Source: Lachnospiraceae bacterium UBA4364
GTDB taxonomy: Bacteria > Bacillota > Clostridia > Lachnospirales > Lachnospiraceae
NCBI GenBank assembly: GCA_002393955.1
Contig: DGSK01000022.1
Span: forward strand, 1-15,372
DNA length: 15,372 nucleotides
Direction of reading: 5' to 3'
The notes beneath the pieces are model-generated. The model worked only from the letters and a program-made list of their open reading frames with translations, did not search any database and had not been told where the DNA came from. The position numbers and the translations under genes are program-made. Position 1 is the first letter of the stretch. Each line of letters opens with the position of its first letter. This document shows positions 1 through 7,463 of the stretch, piece after piece.

Positions 1-30
1 TATATGTGGGAAGTTTTAGTTATTAACTGT
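1..30 (-). repeat. Left copy of a gene-end inverted repeat
   Basis: Read on the minus strand, this stretch contains the TAA stop of the EAL gene, two bases, then ACTAAAACTTCCCACATATA. The same arrangement (TAA, two bases, a 19/20 identical core) occurs on the plus strand at 15326-15355. Over 30 bases I count 26 matches. The copy runs to the window edge, so its outer boundary is unknown. Confidence 0.7.
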
Positions 31-1891
31 TCTTTTCTGCAAGAAACTCCAGAAACTCAGTCTCCGGGAGAGGTCTTGAATAATAGAAGCCCTGTATATA
101 CTCGACTCCTATGTCCTTCATGGCTTTCATCTGCTCCTCTGTTTCTATTCCTTCCGAGACTATATGCATATCCATCTTATGGAAGATATCAGCCATTCCG
201 GAGAGGACGTGTCTTGTCTTTTCATTATTAAAGTAACCCTGGGTAAATGAATAATCAAATTTTATATTCCTTACAGGCATATTCACGAAATAGTCCAGAT
301 TTGATCTGCCTGTTCCGAAATCGTCGAGCGAGAAGGTCACGCCCTTCTCCGAGAGCTTTTGTATATTCATAAGCATGATATCCCTGTTTTTGGCGGCAGC
401 GGTTTCAGTGATCTCCAGATTGATCATCCCCGGATCTATATTATACTTTTCAGTATATTTCAGGACGAAAAGCGCCGGATTCTCGAGATCGAACTGAGCA
501 GCCGAGAGATTTACCTCGATGAACTTAAGACCAAGCTTGCCTGCTTCACCGGATGATATGAAGCGGCACACCTTATCAAAAACTCTGGTACCTATGGGGA
601 TGATCTGTCCGTTTTCCTCAGCAAGGGGAATGAATTCTCCGGGGGGCACTATCTCTCCGTCCGACTTCCTGATCCTCGCCAGAGCCTCCGCCACCGGGAA
701 ACAGTCATTTTTCACATCATAGATAGGCTGATAGAATACCTCTATATGGTCATTTGCCAGTGCATCGTCTATCAGATCCTTTATCCTGTTCTGTTCCCTG
801 AGGCGGTCTACGAGACTGCCGTCCGCTACCAGTACTTCCTGCTCTGCATCGACATAGGTATGTAAGAAACGGAAGAATTCCTCGGGATCCTTCATTTCCC
901 CGCTGTCAGGTATCAGCAGATAGCTCCCCTTGGCAGGGATATCCTTTACCCCGTCCTTTTGCATCTTGATATTCTTTGCCTTGTCAAACATCTTTCCGCT
1001 GCTGTCATATACTACGCAGAAGGTATCGTCGTCAATGCGGAAGGCGGGCTCTGTACCAAGAGCCATAAGCGCTCTGGCGGTTCTGACTACCGCTGCCCGT
1101 TCCATATTAATATCTACACCCGGTGTCAGGAAGTGGATCTTGGCGGTAAACATTGAGAAAGGCCTGTCAAATCTGTAGCGGTCATTGACATAGATCGACA
1201 GTGCATTGGCAGTGAAAAGCCCGGTAGCCGGATCAATGAATGCGCTCGGATTCTCAAGCTGCACATACAGTATGACCATGCCGAAGGCAGATGCAAATCC
1301 CACAAGCAGGAACTGCGGGAATATGAATTGTATGAGTGCTGCCAGAAGCCATACTCCCTGCCACAGTAGCATTGCGCTAAAGCGTCTTCCTGATATATCC
1401 CGGCGAAAAGTGAAAGCGGTAATGATAGTTGAGAGGATGAAAAGCGCGCACATAAAATATGACACGGAGGTTGACAGACCGTAAGAATAGACTATGCGGC
1501 CTGTTGCCTCATATCCTATGGGCAGCAGCAATATGAGTATCTCGCCCACAGCAAAGAAGATATTGTAGACTATCTGAATGATCTTAAGCCGTCTGCCGGA
1601 GGATGGGATGATACTGGTCGAAGCGTATATGAAGCTGAAATACCCCTGGAGCGTTAAGAGCATGATGTAGAGCTTGCATACTATCTTAGTGACAGGCTCG
1701 CTGAAGCCGTCCTTTACCGCATGTGAGATCATTACGACTGACATGATGTCAAATATGAGACATAAGAAGCATGCAAAAAGTGCTCTCAGAAAAAGCTTAC
1801 GGTTCATAAGATCAAGCTTTTTCTCCCGGAAAAACATCACAAATATGGTGAATATAATGAAAAGCGCACAGCTTTGCAGCTCAATATTCAT
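23..1891 (-). CDS. Membrane EAL-domain c-di-GMP phosphodiesterase with degenerate GGDEF domain
   Basis: A 622-aa polytopic signalling protein expected to hydrolyse cyclic di-GMP at the cytoplasmic face of the membrane. About seven hydrophobic segments fill residues 1-215. A GGDEF-like region follows (about 220-350), but its signature position reads RIDDDTF instead of GGDEF, so cyclase activity is unlikely. The EAL domain occupies about 375-620 and keeps the usual motifs: E402-A-L, the NLS in VNLSAAQFD, LEITET, D523-D524-FGTG, IKFD, SEGIE and the final QGF. It therefore looks catalytically competent. The ATG at 1891 follows AGGAGA with a short spacer, and an extended -10 lies in the 71-base gap upstream, so it may be transcribed separately from the LuxR gene. 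The N-terminal region presumably senses an unknown signal. The EAL assignment is firm; the ligand is unknown. Confidence 0.93.
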   Translation of the reverse strand: MNIELQSCALFIIFTIFVMFFREKKLDLMNRKLFLRALFACFLCLIFDIMSVVMISHAVKDGFSEPVTKIVCKLYIMLLTLQGYFSFIYASTSIIPSSGRRLKIIQIVYNIFFAVGEILILLLPIGYEATGRIVYSYGLSTSVSYFMCALFILSTIITAFTFRRDISGRRFSAMLLWQGVWLLAALIQFIFPQFLLVGFASAFGMVILYVQLENPSAFIDPATGLFTANALSIYVNDRYRFDRPFSMFTAKIHFLTPGVDINMERAAVVRTARALMALGTEPAFRIDDDTFCVVYDSSGKMFDKAKNIKMQKDGVKDIPAKGSYLLIPDSGEMKDPEEFFRFLHTYVDAEQEVLVADGSLVDRLREQNRIKDLIDDALANDHIEVFYQPIYDVKNDCFPVAEALARIRKSDGEIVPPGEFIPLAEENGQIIPIGTRVFDKVCRFISSGEAGKLGLKFIEVNLSAAQFDLENPALFVLKYTEKYNIDPGMINLEITETAAAKNRDIMLMNIQKLSEKGVTFSLDDFGTGRSNLDYFVNMPVRNIKFDYSFTQGYFNNEKTRHVLSGMADIFHKMDMHIVSEGIETEEQMKAMKDIGVEYIQGFYYSRPLPETEFLEFLAEKNS

Positions 1892-1927
1892 ACCGTCTCC
1901 TGCTTTGAAGAAATAACCCCCATAATG

Positions 1928-1936
1928 ATTATATCA
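1928..1936 (-). promoter_or_regulatory. Extended -10 promoter for the EAL gene
   Basis: On the minus strand this reads TGATATAAT, a perfect TATAAT with the TGn extension, about 37 bases before the ATG at 1891. No good -35 hexamer is visible at 17-18 bases, which is common for extended -10 promoters. It lies in the short gap behind the LuxR gene, giving the EAL gene a possible independent start. Confidence 0.6.
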
Positions 1937-1962
1937 GAAATATCCGCCGGGTTAGAAAAGTT

Positions 1963-3330
1963 TTAACGATTTGATTCATTAAAGAGCCTGATCAGGTCAG
2001 TTCTGTTTGAGGTTCCGGTTTTCTTTAAGAGATTCTTCATATGGAATTTAACGGTATTTTCTGAAATGAAGAGATTCTCCGCTATCTGCGGATTGGAGCA
2101 TCCCTTTATTACTTCGCACAGCACATCCCTTTCCCTGGCTGAAAGATCATATTTTTTTATGAAAAGAAGACAGCTGTCTTCATCATTTACGGGCTCTTTC
2201 TTCAAAGCCGCATTCTCTTCCGGCAGCTTGGCAAAATAGAGCATTTTCCATAAAAGAGCGGAGCAGAATACAGACAGGACAAAGGCAAGCGATGTAAGCG
2301 TGATAAGGATAACGGGCGATGCGGCCAGCCTGTCACCCAGAGTGGCGCCTACAGGCTCTCCGATACGTCTGCAGATCAGACCTAAGCCTGCCAGATACAG
2401 GGCATTTTCTGACAGGTCAGAAAAAAGTATCACGCCGTATACCGTCAGCAATCCTGTCAGGGCATAATTCAGTGCCCATAAAATCTCGCCTGCAACAGTA
2501 TAGTGTGAAAGAAAAAGCGAGATAAACGGGCATAAAAGTGAACATACACAGAGCAGCAGTCCGCCGGGACGAGATCTGTCGGCTATTATCCCGGCCAGTA
2601 TCAGCCCGACTGCATAATAGGCTCTGCTGTATTCCATTTTTACAGTTCCCTCGGCAAATTCAGAAATCGGGAACAGGAATCCCATGTTTCTGGTAATTTC
2701 TATCAATATCACTGTAAACAGGGCAATCACTAATATGTGGGTATCAGGCGGATTATGAGTGGGAGCTTGTTTTTCGGCGACATCTTTACCAACAGGTTCC
2801 CTGTAAAGTAAAAATGCCATGACAGCAAAGATCAGATATAGGAACAGTGAATAACCGCTGCGCAAAAAATCTCCATCCCCCGGAATGGAAATCAGGTAGG
2901 ATGCAACGCTTCCAATGGCCCATCCCATACCCATAGTTATGCCACGCATGTCCGGCAGCGAGGCCAGACAGGTAAAACAGCATCCGAATAGCATGCCACA
3001 AAATACATCCATCATAAGACCGGATATAACGGACAGTGACGGAACAGGAATCAGAACTGCGGCTGTCATAAATACCATTTCGCAGGCGATGGACAGGGTA
3101 AAAATTTTTTTCAGATTTGAAGCGCGTTTTTTGACAAAAAAGGCGAGCAGCAGCATTCCCACTGCCTGAAAGGCGTAGTCGATGACATTGGTAAACATTC
3201 CTACGGTCTGCTCCGAATAATGATTCAGCAGTCTGTATATCCAGGTTAAGTATCCTGTTCCGCCCCAGGCATATACAGCACCTATCATTAGGCACAATCG
3301 TGTTGAGTTTTTCAAATGCTCTTTCTTCAT
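1963..3330 (-). CDS. 12-TM MFS-like LuxR-family transcriptional regulator
   Basis: A 455-aa one-component regulator. Residues about 10-365 hold roughly 12 hydrophobic helices in two bundles of six separated by a charged loop near 180-195, as in major-facilitator proteins. After a polar linker (about 370-390), residues 392-455 form a LuxR/NarL-type helix-turn-helix: LSARERDVL, then NPQIAENLFISENTVKFHMKNLLKK. There is no receiver or histidine kinase domain, so the membrane part probably senses a ligand directly. Relatives in gut Actinobacteria and Clostridia usually sit beside the genes they control, which points to the divergent secreted-protein genes at 3498. The first in-frame ATG is 3330; no Shine-Dalgarno sequence is properly spaced, and a TATACT box lies only 11 bases upstream, so a nearly leaderless mRNA is possible. 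Family assignment is firm; ligand and targets are inferred. Confidence 0.9.
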   Translation of the reverse strand: MKKEHLKNSTRLCLMIGAVYAWGGTGYLTWIYRLLNHYSEQTVGMFTNVIDYAFQAVGMLLLAFFVKKRASNLKKIFTLSIACEMVFMTAAVLIPVPSLSVISGLMMDVFCGMLFGCCFTCLASLPDMRGITMGMGWAIGSVASYLISIPGDGDFLRSGYSLFLYLIFAVMAFLLYREPVGKDVAEKQAPTHNPPDTHILVIALFTVILIEITRNMGFLFPISEFAEGTVKMEYSRAYYAVGLILAGIIADRSRPGGLLLCVCSLLCPFISLFLSHYTVAGEILWALNYALTGLLTVYGVILFSDLSENALYLAGLGLICRRIGEPVGATLGDRLAASPVILITLTSLAFVLSVFCSALLWKMLYFAKLPEENAALKKEPVNDEDSCLLFIKKYDLSARERDVLCEVIKGCSNPQIAENLFISENTVKFHMKNLLKKTGTSNRTDLIRLFNESNR

Positions 3331-3340
3331 ATCTTGTAAA

Positions 3341-3346
3341 AGTATA
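3341..3346 (-). promoter_or_regulatory. Candidate -10 of the LuxR-type regulator gene
   Basis: The minus strand reads TATACT (5/6 to consensus) with its 3' end 10 bases before the ATG at 3330. No TTGACA-like hexamer is found at 17 bases. If used, transcription would begin a few bases from the start codon. Moderate to low confidence. Confidence 0.4.
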
Positions 3347-3394
3347 ACAAAAAAGAAACTCTCCTACTATACAAAATGGGCAAAAGCAGGCAAT

Positions 3395-3415
3395 ACTACC
3401 CCAAAAACTACCCCA
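3395..3415. promoter_or_regulatory. Direct repeat, candidate LuxR-type operator
   Basis: ACTACCCCA occurs at 3395-3403 and again at 3407-3415, a period of 12 bases, roughly one helical turn, so both copies face the same side of DNA. TACCCC resembles the TACYYM part of NarL-type heptamers. It lies between the divergent regulator and secreted-protein genes, just upstream of the predicted rightward promoter, where a class I activator would bind. Binding is inferred, not shown. Confidence 0.45.
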
Positions 3416-3435
3416 TTAGGAATGTATTTCTTTGC

Positions 3436-3450
3436 TACTATGAAATAGTA
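3436..3450. promoter_or_regulatory. Perfect inverted repeat TACTAT-GAA-ATAGTA in the divergent promoter
   Basis: A 6-base perfect inverted repeat with a 3-base centre. Its right arm overlaps TAGTAT (3446-3451), the best -10 candidate for the rightward operon (4/6 with the key T, A and final AT). The left arm shares CTACTAT with 3364-3370. It could be a second operator or part of the promoter core. Confidence 0.4.
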
Positions 3451-3497
3451 TTTTTGTGTAGTTAAAGCACATGACTGGTTAAGGAGGGAAGGATAGG

Positions 3498-5531
3498 ATG
3501 AAAAAAAATCACAGACGACTCAGAACCGCTATAGTAATGATGCTGGTTCTGATAATGACCGGAAGCCTGTTCCTGCAGAATGGGATAAGGGCAAAGGCCG
3601 ACGGAGATGTTACGGCAGCTGATTATACGGCTGATGAAAATGGCAACATGGCATTTCATGCAGACAGTGAGAACACATACAACAATGTCGTTGTTCCGGA
3701 AGGCTATATATTTGAAGTGACCGCAGCCACAACCATCACCGGAACTTTTACCGTTGCTGACGGCGGCAATATTTTCATATTGGATAATCCTGATGCGGGC
3801 AGCGAGGGAAGTCTTACTGTAACAACATGGAATGTTTCACAGGGTGCAGCTGTTATGTTCGGTAATAGTTCTATACCTGCCGGCATGGAACTCTATGACG
3901 GTGATACACATATTACCAGTATGACAGATGAGTTCATGTGGCAGAACTGGATCTATGACGGAAATGGAAAATGGGTCAGGGATGACAGACCATTAGGACA
4001 GTCGGATATAATAGATGATTCCGCTAAATATGTATATGCATATAACACTAACGATGACGATGCAGCAAAGTCATTTCTTGCAAGGGAACTCTACTGTCGT
4101 TTTATAAGGGTTTCGATGTATGGATCATTCGGTCTGCCTAATGAAGGCTGGGACGGGCCCAATGAAACGAGTATTTCAAACGGTGCCGGACAGCTCCGTG
4201 ATCGTATAGAAAAAGATGCAAATGGTGATGGAACGATCACTGCGAAGGATAACGCCGGAGACAATGTTGTAATAGACTATTCAACCTTCATAGTACGCTG
4301 GGGTTATGATGAGGAAAATCCGGATCAGGAAGTAGTCAGCAAACTCAGGGTATACTATAGCAGCGCCATAGGCAGTGATGGTGTGCTTGTAAATACAGAT
4401 TATTCTCATAATGCAAGAACCGGAAGCACCTCGGGAAGCGGACACTGGTATCTCAGAAGGCTTGACAGTGACAAAACATCATTTGCAGGCGAAACTGCAA
4501 ATGGCTGCCTTATTAAGGATGATCCCGATGGCAACGTTACAGTCGGCGGAAATGCATGCCTTACAAGCAAGGTAAATACAGACGGCCTGTTTACCATCGA
4601 ATTGTCCACAAGGGAATTCTACTACAATGGTGAAGGTTACGGTGCTTACTCAGGACGTTACAATGGATTTATCCGTGTCCTTGAGCCCGGTGAACCTTAT
4701 CTGGGGATTACCGGAGAAGGCGAAAACAAGAATTTCGGACCTCTTGGAGTAAATGATGCCAATAGTGATACCATATGGAAAGCAGGTGCTGATACCATAG
4801 CCACAACCTATATAGGGTATTCTTCCGTTTATTTAGATACGCTTGGCAATATGGGTGACCTGACAATTACAGGTGTTGAACTTGCAGATGCATCACTTGC
4901 TGACGGCGTGACTATAACAAACGAAGGTGGTGGAAGATTCAAATTAACTTTCGCTTCAAATTACTATGACCTAATACCTCTGACCCTTACCTACAGCAAC
5001 GGCCGGTCATATTCACTGACGCTTCAGCGTATAGGTCTGGTATTCAGATATCTGTATCTGTCAGGTAATAGAGGAGAAATATTCTGCAGCTGTAATAACA
5101 GCATTGCCGATTTTAACTGTGATTATAATGACGGAGAACAGATAGTCGTATTTGCAACTTATTATCATCCCAGCAATGATCTGACAGCATCAGGCGGAAG
5201 CAATCTGTATCTCAGTGTTAATTATGACGATGGCAACAGTGAGATCATATACCACGAGGATGGTGATCATGATTTTAACGGATATAAAGAATCTGCAAAT
5301 GGCGGTGTGGCTACCACATCATTCATAATAGGATTTCTTCCGGCACATCATGATGATGGCAGTGATATACGAGAGCAGACTTTCCGGAATAAGTTCGGAA
5401 ATACAGGCGGAATGTCTGCAACTGTTATAAACGCCGGTTATGATGATCCTGACAGTTACAGCGGTACCCAGATAGGTTCCGGACAGGGCGTATACTGGAA
5501 CGGCGAAGTCAGCTGGGCGTCGAACAACTGA
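3498..5531 (+). CDS. Large secreted protein of unknown function with an EF-hand-like calcium loop
   Basis: A 677-aa exported protein. The N-terminus has a basic stretch (KKNHRRLR), a hydrophobic core (about 12-27) and a likely signal-peptidase site near ANGIRAKA-type residues 30-35. The mature part is rich in Asp, Asn, Gly, Thr and Tyr and looks beta-rich; residues 55-110 resemble a carbohydrate-binding or adhesin-like beta domain, but I recognise no enzyme family. Residues 240-251 (DANGDGTITAKD) match a single EF-hand/dockerin-type Ca-binding loop, with ligands at positions 1, 3, 5 and 12. Three close cysteines (C530, C532, C541) lie in the C-terminal third. There is no LPXTG anchor, SLH repeats or dockerin pair, so it may be released or held non-covalently. 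The ATG follows AAGGAGG with good spacing. It leads an operon divergent from the membrane LuxR regulator, which probably controls it. Confidence 0.85.
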   Translation: MKKNHRRLRTAIVMMLVLIMTGSLFLQNGIRAKADGDVTAADYTADENGNMAFHADSENTYNNVVVPEGYIFEVTAATTITGTFTVADGGNIFILDNPDAGSEGSLTVTTWNVSQGAAVMFGNSSIPAGMELYDGDTHITSMTDEFMWQNWIYDGNGKWVRDDRPLGQSDIIDDSAKYVYAYNTNDDDAAKSFLARELYCRFIRVSMYGSFGLPNEGWDGPNETSISNGAGQLRDRIEKDANGDGTITAKDNAGDNVVIDYSTFIVRWGYDEENPDQEVVSKLRVYYSSAIGSDGVLVNTDYSHNARTGSTSGSGHWYLRRLDSDKTSFAGETANGCLIKDDPDGNVTVGGNACLTSKVNTDGLFTIELSTREFYYNGEGYGAYSGRYNGFIRVLEPGEPYLGITGEGENKNFGPLGVNDANSDTIWKAGADTIATTYIGYSSVYLDTLGNMGDLTITGVELADASLADGVTITNEGGGRFKLTFASNYYDLIPLTLTYSNGRSYSLTLQRIGLVFRYLYLSGNRGEIFCSCNNSIADFNCDYNDGEQIVVFATYYHPSNDLTASGGSNLYLSVNYDDGNSEIIYHEDGDHDFNGYKESANGGVATTSFIIGFLPAHHDDGSDIREQTFRNKFGNTGGMSATVINAGYDDPDSYSGTQIGSGQGVYWNGEVSWASNN

Positions 5532-5545
5532 TCAGGAACAGAAAT

Positions 5546-5550
5546 GGAGG
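5546..5550 (+). promoter_or_regulatory. Ribosome binding site that fixes the start at 5558
   Basis: GGAGG lies one base before an ATG at 5552, too close to use, but seven bases before the in-frame ATG at 5558. The second ATG is therefore the likely start, and the protein begins MNSIKKNK. Confidence 0.65.
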
Positions 5551-5557
5551 AATGATA

Positions 5558-6418
5558 ATGAATAGCATTAAAAAGAATAAAAGCTTAAATGCAGTCATGA
5601 AACTTGCCGGTATCCTGCTGGCGGCAGTACTGTGCCTGTTTCTGATGCCGGCTGATGTTTCTGCAAATAATCAGGATGTTACTATTACCGATGCATCTGC
5701 TACCGGAACAAGCATGACTGTGAGCGGTACAACTGATGCCTCTGCCGTTGCTGTGCAGATCCGTGATTCAGCCGGAAAGATCTGGGCTATGGGTACACTT
5801 GGCGTGCTTAACAATCAGTTTTCCGGTACGATTTCGAATTTAAGGCTTTCAACCGGTGACTATACTATTTATGTGGCTGACTATGAGGGTGGTACATGGA
5901 CAACTGCTCCTGTAACTGTAACAAACGGTGTAGATCCGTCAAAGCCGGACTCATCAAAGTCGAGCTCATCAAAGTCCTCAAGCTCGTCATCACATACATG
6001 CAAGAATCATGACTTCCAGTACAAGATAATTGAATATCCCACCCGTACCAAGGACGGAAAGGCTGCATATGTATGTACCCACTGTGGCCAGATAGATTAT
6101 GACCATCCCGGGGTTTACGACGGATATATCATCCTGCCTTCTTACTACCAGTTCCAGAAGGAAACAGTGGAGCAGATACAGAATGCTCCTGCAGGTGAAG
6201 TTACGGTGGATGCGGAATTCTGGATAAGCTTTATGGATATTGTATATGATGAAATAGAGAAGAGGCCTGACCTTACGGTAAAGGTTGATTTCACTTATTC
6301 AAAAACCGATTATACAGTGACTATTCCTGCAGGTACTCCTGCCGAAAGCATACTTAACGGTTCCAGGTATGCAGGATTCATTTATCTGGGATCTTTGTAT
6401 GGACTGACGGAAAGATAG
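5558..6418 (+). CDS. Secreted modular protein: Ig-like domain, Ser-rich linker, Cys ribbon
   Basis: A 286-aa exported protein (two residues longer if the ATG at 5552 is used). A signal peptide covers about residues 1-37, with a hydrophobic core LAGILLAAVLCLFLM. Residues 38-125 look like an Ig-like beta sandwich (TVSGTT, then GDYTIYVADYEG). A Ser/Lys linker follows (about 128-145), then a ribbon-like segment with C148, H151, C173 and C176 around a PTRTKDGKAAYVCTHCG-type motif often repeated in Lachnospiraceae surface proteins. The C-terminal about 80 residues (RPDLTVKVDF, ending AGFIYLGSLYG) resemble a small domain common in exported proteins of this family. The function is unknown; an extracellular or cell-surface binding role is likely. 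It lies 26 bases after the 677-aa secreted protein gene with no terminator between them, so they are probably cotranscribed and used together. Confidence 0.83.
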   Translation: MNSIKKNKSLNAVMKLAGILLAAVLCLFLMPADVSANNQDVTITDASATGTSMTVSGTTDASAVAVQIRDSAGKIWAMGTLGVLNNQFSGTISNLRLSTGDYTIYVADYEGGTWTTAPVTVTNGVDPSKPDSSKSSSSKSSSSSSHTCKNHDFQYKIIEYPTRTKDGKAAYVCTHCGQIDYDHPGVYDGYIILPSYYQFQKETVEQIQNAPAGEVTVDAEFWISFMDIVYDEIEKRPDLTVKVDFTYSKTDYTVTIPAGTPAESILNGSRYAGFIYLGSLYGLTER

Positions 6419-6450
6419 TTCGGCAAGGGGGCCAATGGAGTTTTGAACAG

Positions 6451-6490
6451 AAAGCGGGTGAAAGCTAAAACGGCTTTTGCTCGCTTTTTT
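6451..6490 (+). terminator. Rho-independent terminator of the secreted-protein operon
   Basis: AAAGCGGGTGAAAGC (6451-6465) can pair along its whole length with GCTTTTGCTCGCTTT (6473-6487), 15 pairs including three G-U wobbles, around a 7-base loop. T residues continue to 6490. It ends the two-gene secreted-protein unit and insulates the next operon. Confidence 0.88.
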
Positions 6491-6534
6491 ACGTCATTAT
6501 TAAGGGAATGTAGCAGTATTGCATGCTTATTTTT

Positions 6535-6543
6535 TGCTATAAT
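6535..6543 (+). promoter_or_regulatory. Extended -10 promoter of the GNAT-like/protease/trmL operon
   Basis: TGCTATAAT gives a perfect TATAAT with the TGn extension, 73 bases before the ATG at 6616. The -35 region is weak. A second TATAAT at 6587-6592 without a good -35 could give a shorter leader. Both lie after the terminator and before the first gene of the operon. Confidence 0.55.
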
Positions 6544-6615
6544 TACAATAGTTTTAATAGTTCGCAATTCGGTACGCTCGGGTATTTATAATATCTATGA
6601 AAAGGTGGAGATCTT

Positions 6616-7449
6616 ATGAAAGTAGTACATATGAAATGGTCACAGGTTGATGACAGCAGGAAATTGTGGAGCCAGCCGGTTTTTCACCAGCTTATTTCAT
6701 CCAGGGCAGAAGCAATGGCTGTTATAGATAATAACAAGGAAGTAAAGGCAATATTTGCTTTTACACTTAAGGCCGGAAGGGTAAGGGTGCTGGAATATAA
6801 GAGTTTTACCGGAATGGAAAATGACAGTACTTATCTGCTTTTCTTCGAGGTTTTGATGAACTTTTCGGAAATAACGGGAAGAGTATTAAGCATAGATGTT
6901 GCCGCAACGGATAATGTGGCGCTGGTTTCCTATCTTGAAAAACAGGGATATGAGAAAAAATATGAATATGTAGAGGTTAAGGGAAAGCTGGCAGATATAA
7001 AAATGTCAGCGGACGAAACAGACACGGGAGAAGTATCTGCCATCAGCGTAGGAGATCTGAGTTATGCGGAATCACTGAATGTTTCAAAGGTTTTGAATGA
7101 AGAGTTGGGAGTACCTCTTGACCGGGTAAATATAGAAATGGATTACGATCCTGACCTGAGCCTCTGTCTGTTTTCGAACAGATCGGCAGAAGATGTCAAA
7201 GCAATGATCCTTATAGGAAGGGATGATGAAAACCTTAAGATAGAATATCTTTATATAAGGAAAGACAGTGCTAAAGCTGCTCTTTCACTGGTAAAAGAGA
7301 CCTGGCTGAGAGCGGGGAAGATGTATAAGGACGATATAAACGTGATATTTGAGGCTATAAATGATGAGTCATTAAAGCTGGCCAGACGGGTTTTGCCCAA
7401 CGGAGAGTTTAATGAAAAATACAGATACAGTTTGAACTTAAGAGGATAA
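6616..7449 (+). CDS. Degenerate tandem GNAT-fold protein
   Basis: A 277-aa soluble protein, probably two GNAT-like halves. In the first half, residues 94-112 (DVAATDNVALVSYLEKQGY) match the C-terminal GNAT motif (N-x-x-A-x-x-x-L-x-K-x-G-Y/F). In the second half, residues 246-261 (EAINDESLKLARRVLP) echo it. The acetyl-CoA pyrophosphate loop (Q/R-x-x-G-x-G/A) is not seen in either half, so catalysis is doubtful and it may be a binding or regulatory protein. There is no signal peptide or TM segment. AAGGTGGAG precedes the ATG with suitable spacing. It is the first gene of a tight operon, 14 bases ahead of the coiled-coil protease gene, which suggests a partner role such as chaperone, immunity protein or modifier of that protein. 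The GNAT call is moderate; the role is inferred. Confidence 0.65.
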   Translation: MKVVHMKWSQVDDSRKLWSQPVFHQLISSRAEAMAVIDNNKEVKAIFAFTLKAGRVRVLEYKSFTGMENDSTYLLFFEVLMNFSEITGRVLSIDVAATDNVALVSYLEKQGYEKKYEYVEVKGKLADIKMSADETDTGEVSAISVGDLSYAESLNVSKVLNEELGVPLDRVNIEMDYDPDLSLCLFSNRSAEDVKAMILIGRDDENLKIEYLYIRKDSAKAALSLVKETWLRAGKMYKDDINVIFEAINDESLKLARRVLPNGEFNEKYRYSLNLRG

Positions 7450-7463
7450 GGAGAACCGGGGAT

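Noticed and set aside
2786..3295. A 169-codon minus-strand frame inside the LuxR-type regulator gene
   Set aside because: It is out of frame with a clear 12-TM/LuxR protein, lacks a ribosome binding site and has no protein-like motifs.
1963..3330. A plain MFS transporter
   Set aside because: The C-terminal 64 residues are a clear LuxR/NarL helix-turn-helix, so a regulatory role is favoured over transport alone.
3395..3415. Two-copy repeat considered as a CRISPR remnant
   Set aside because: Units are 9 bases with 3-base spacing and only two copies; an operator fits much better.
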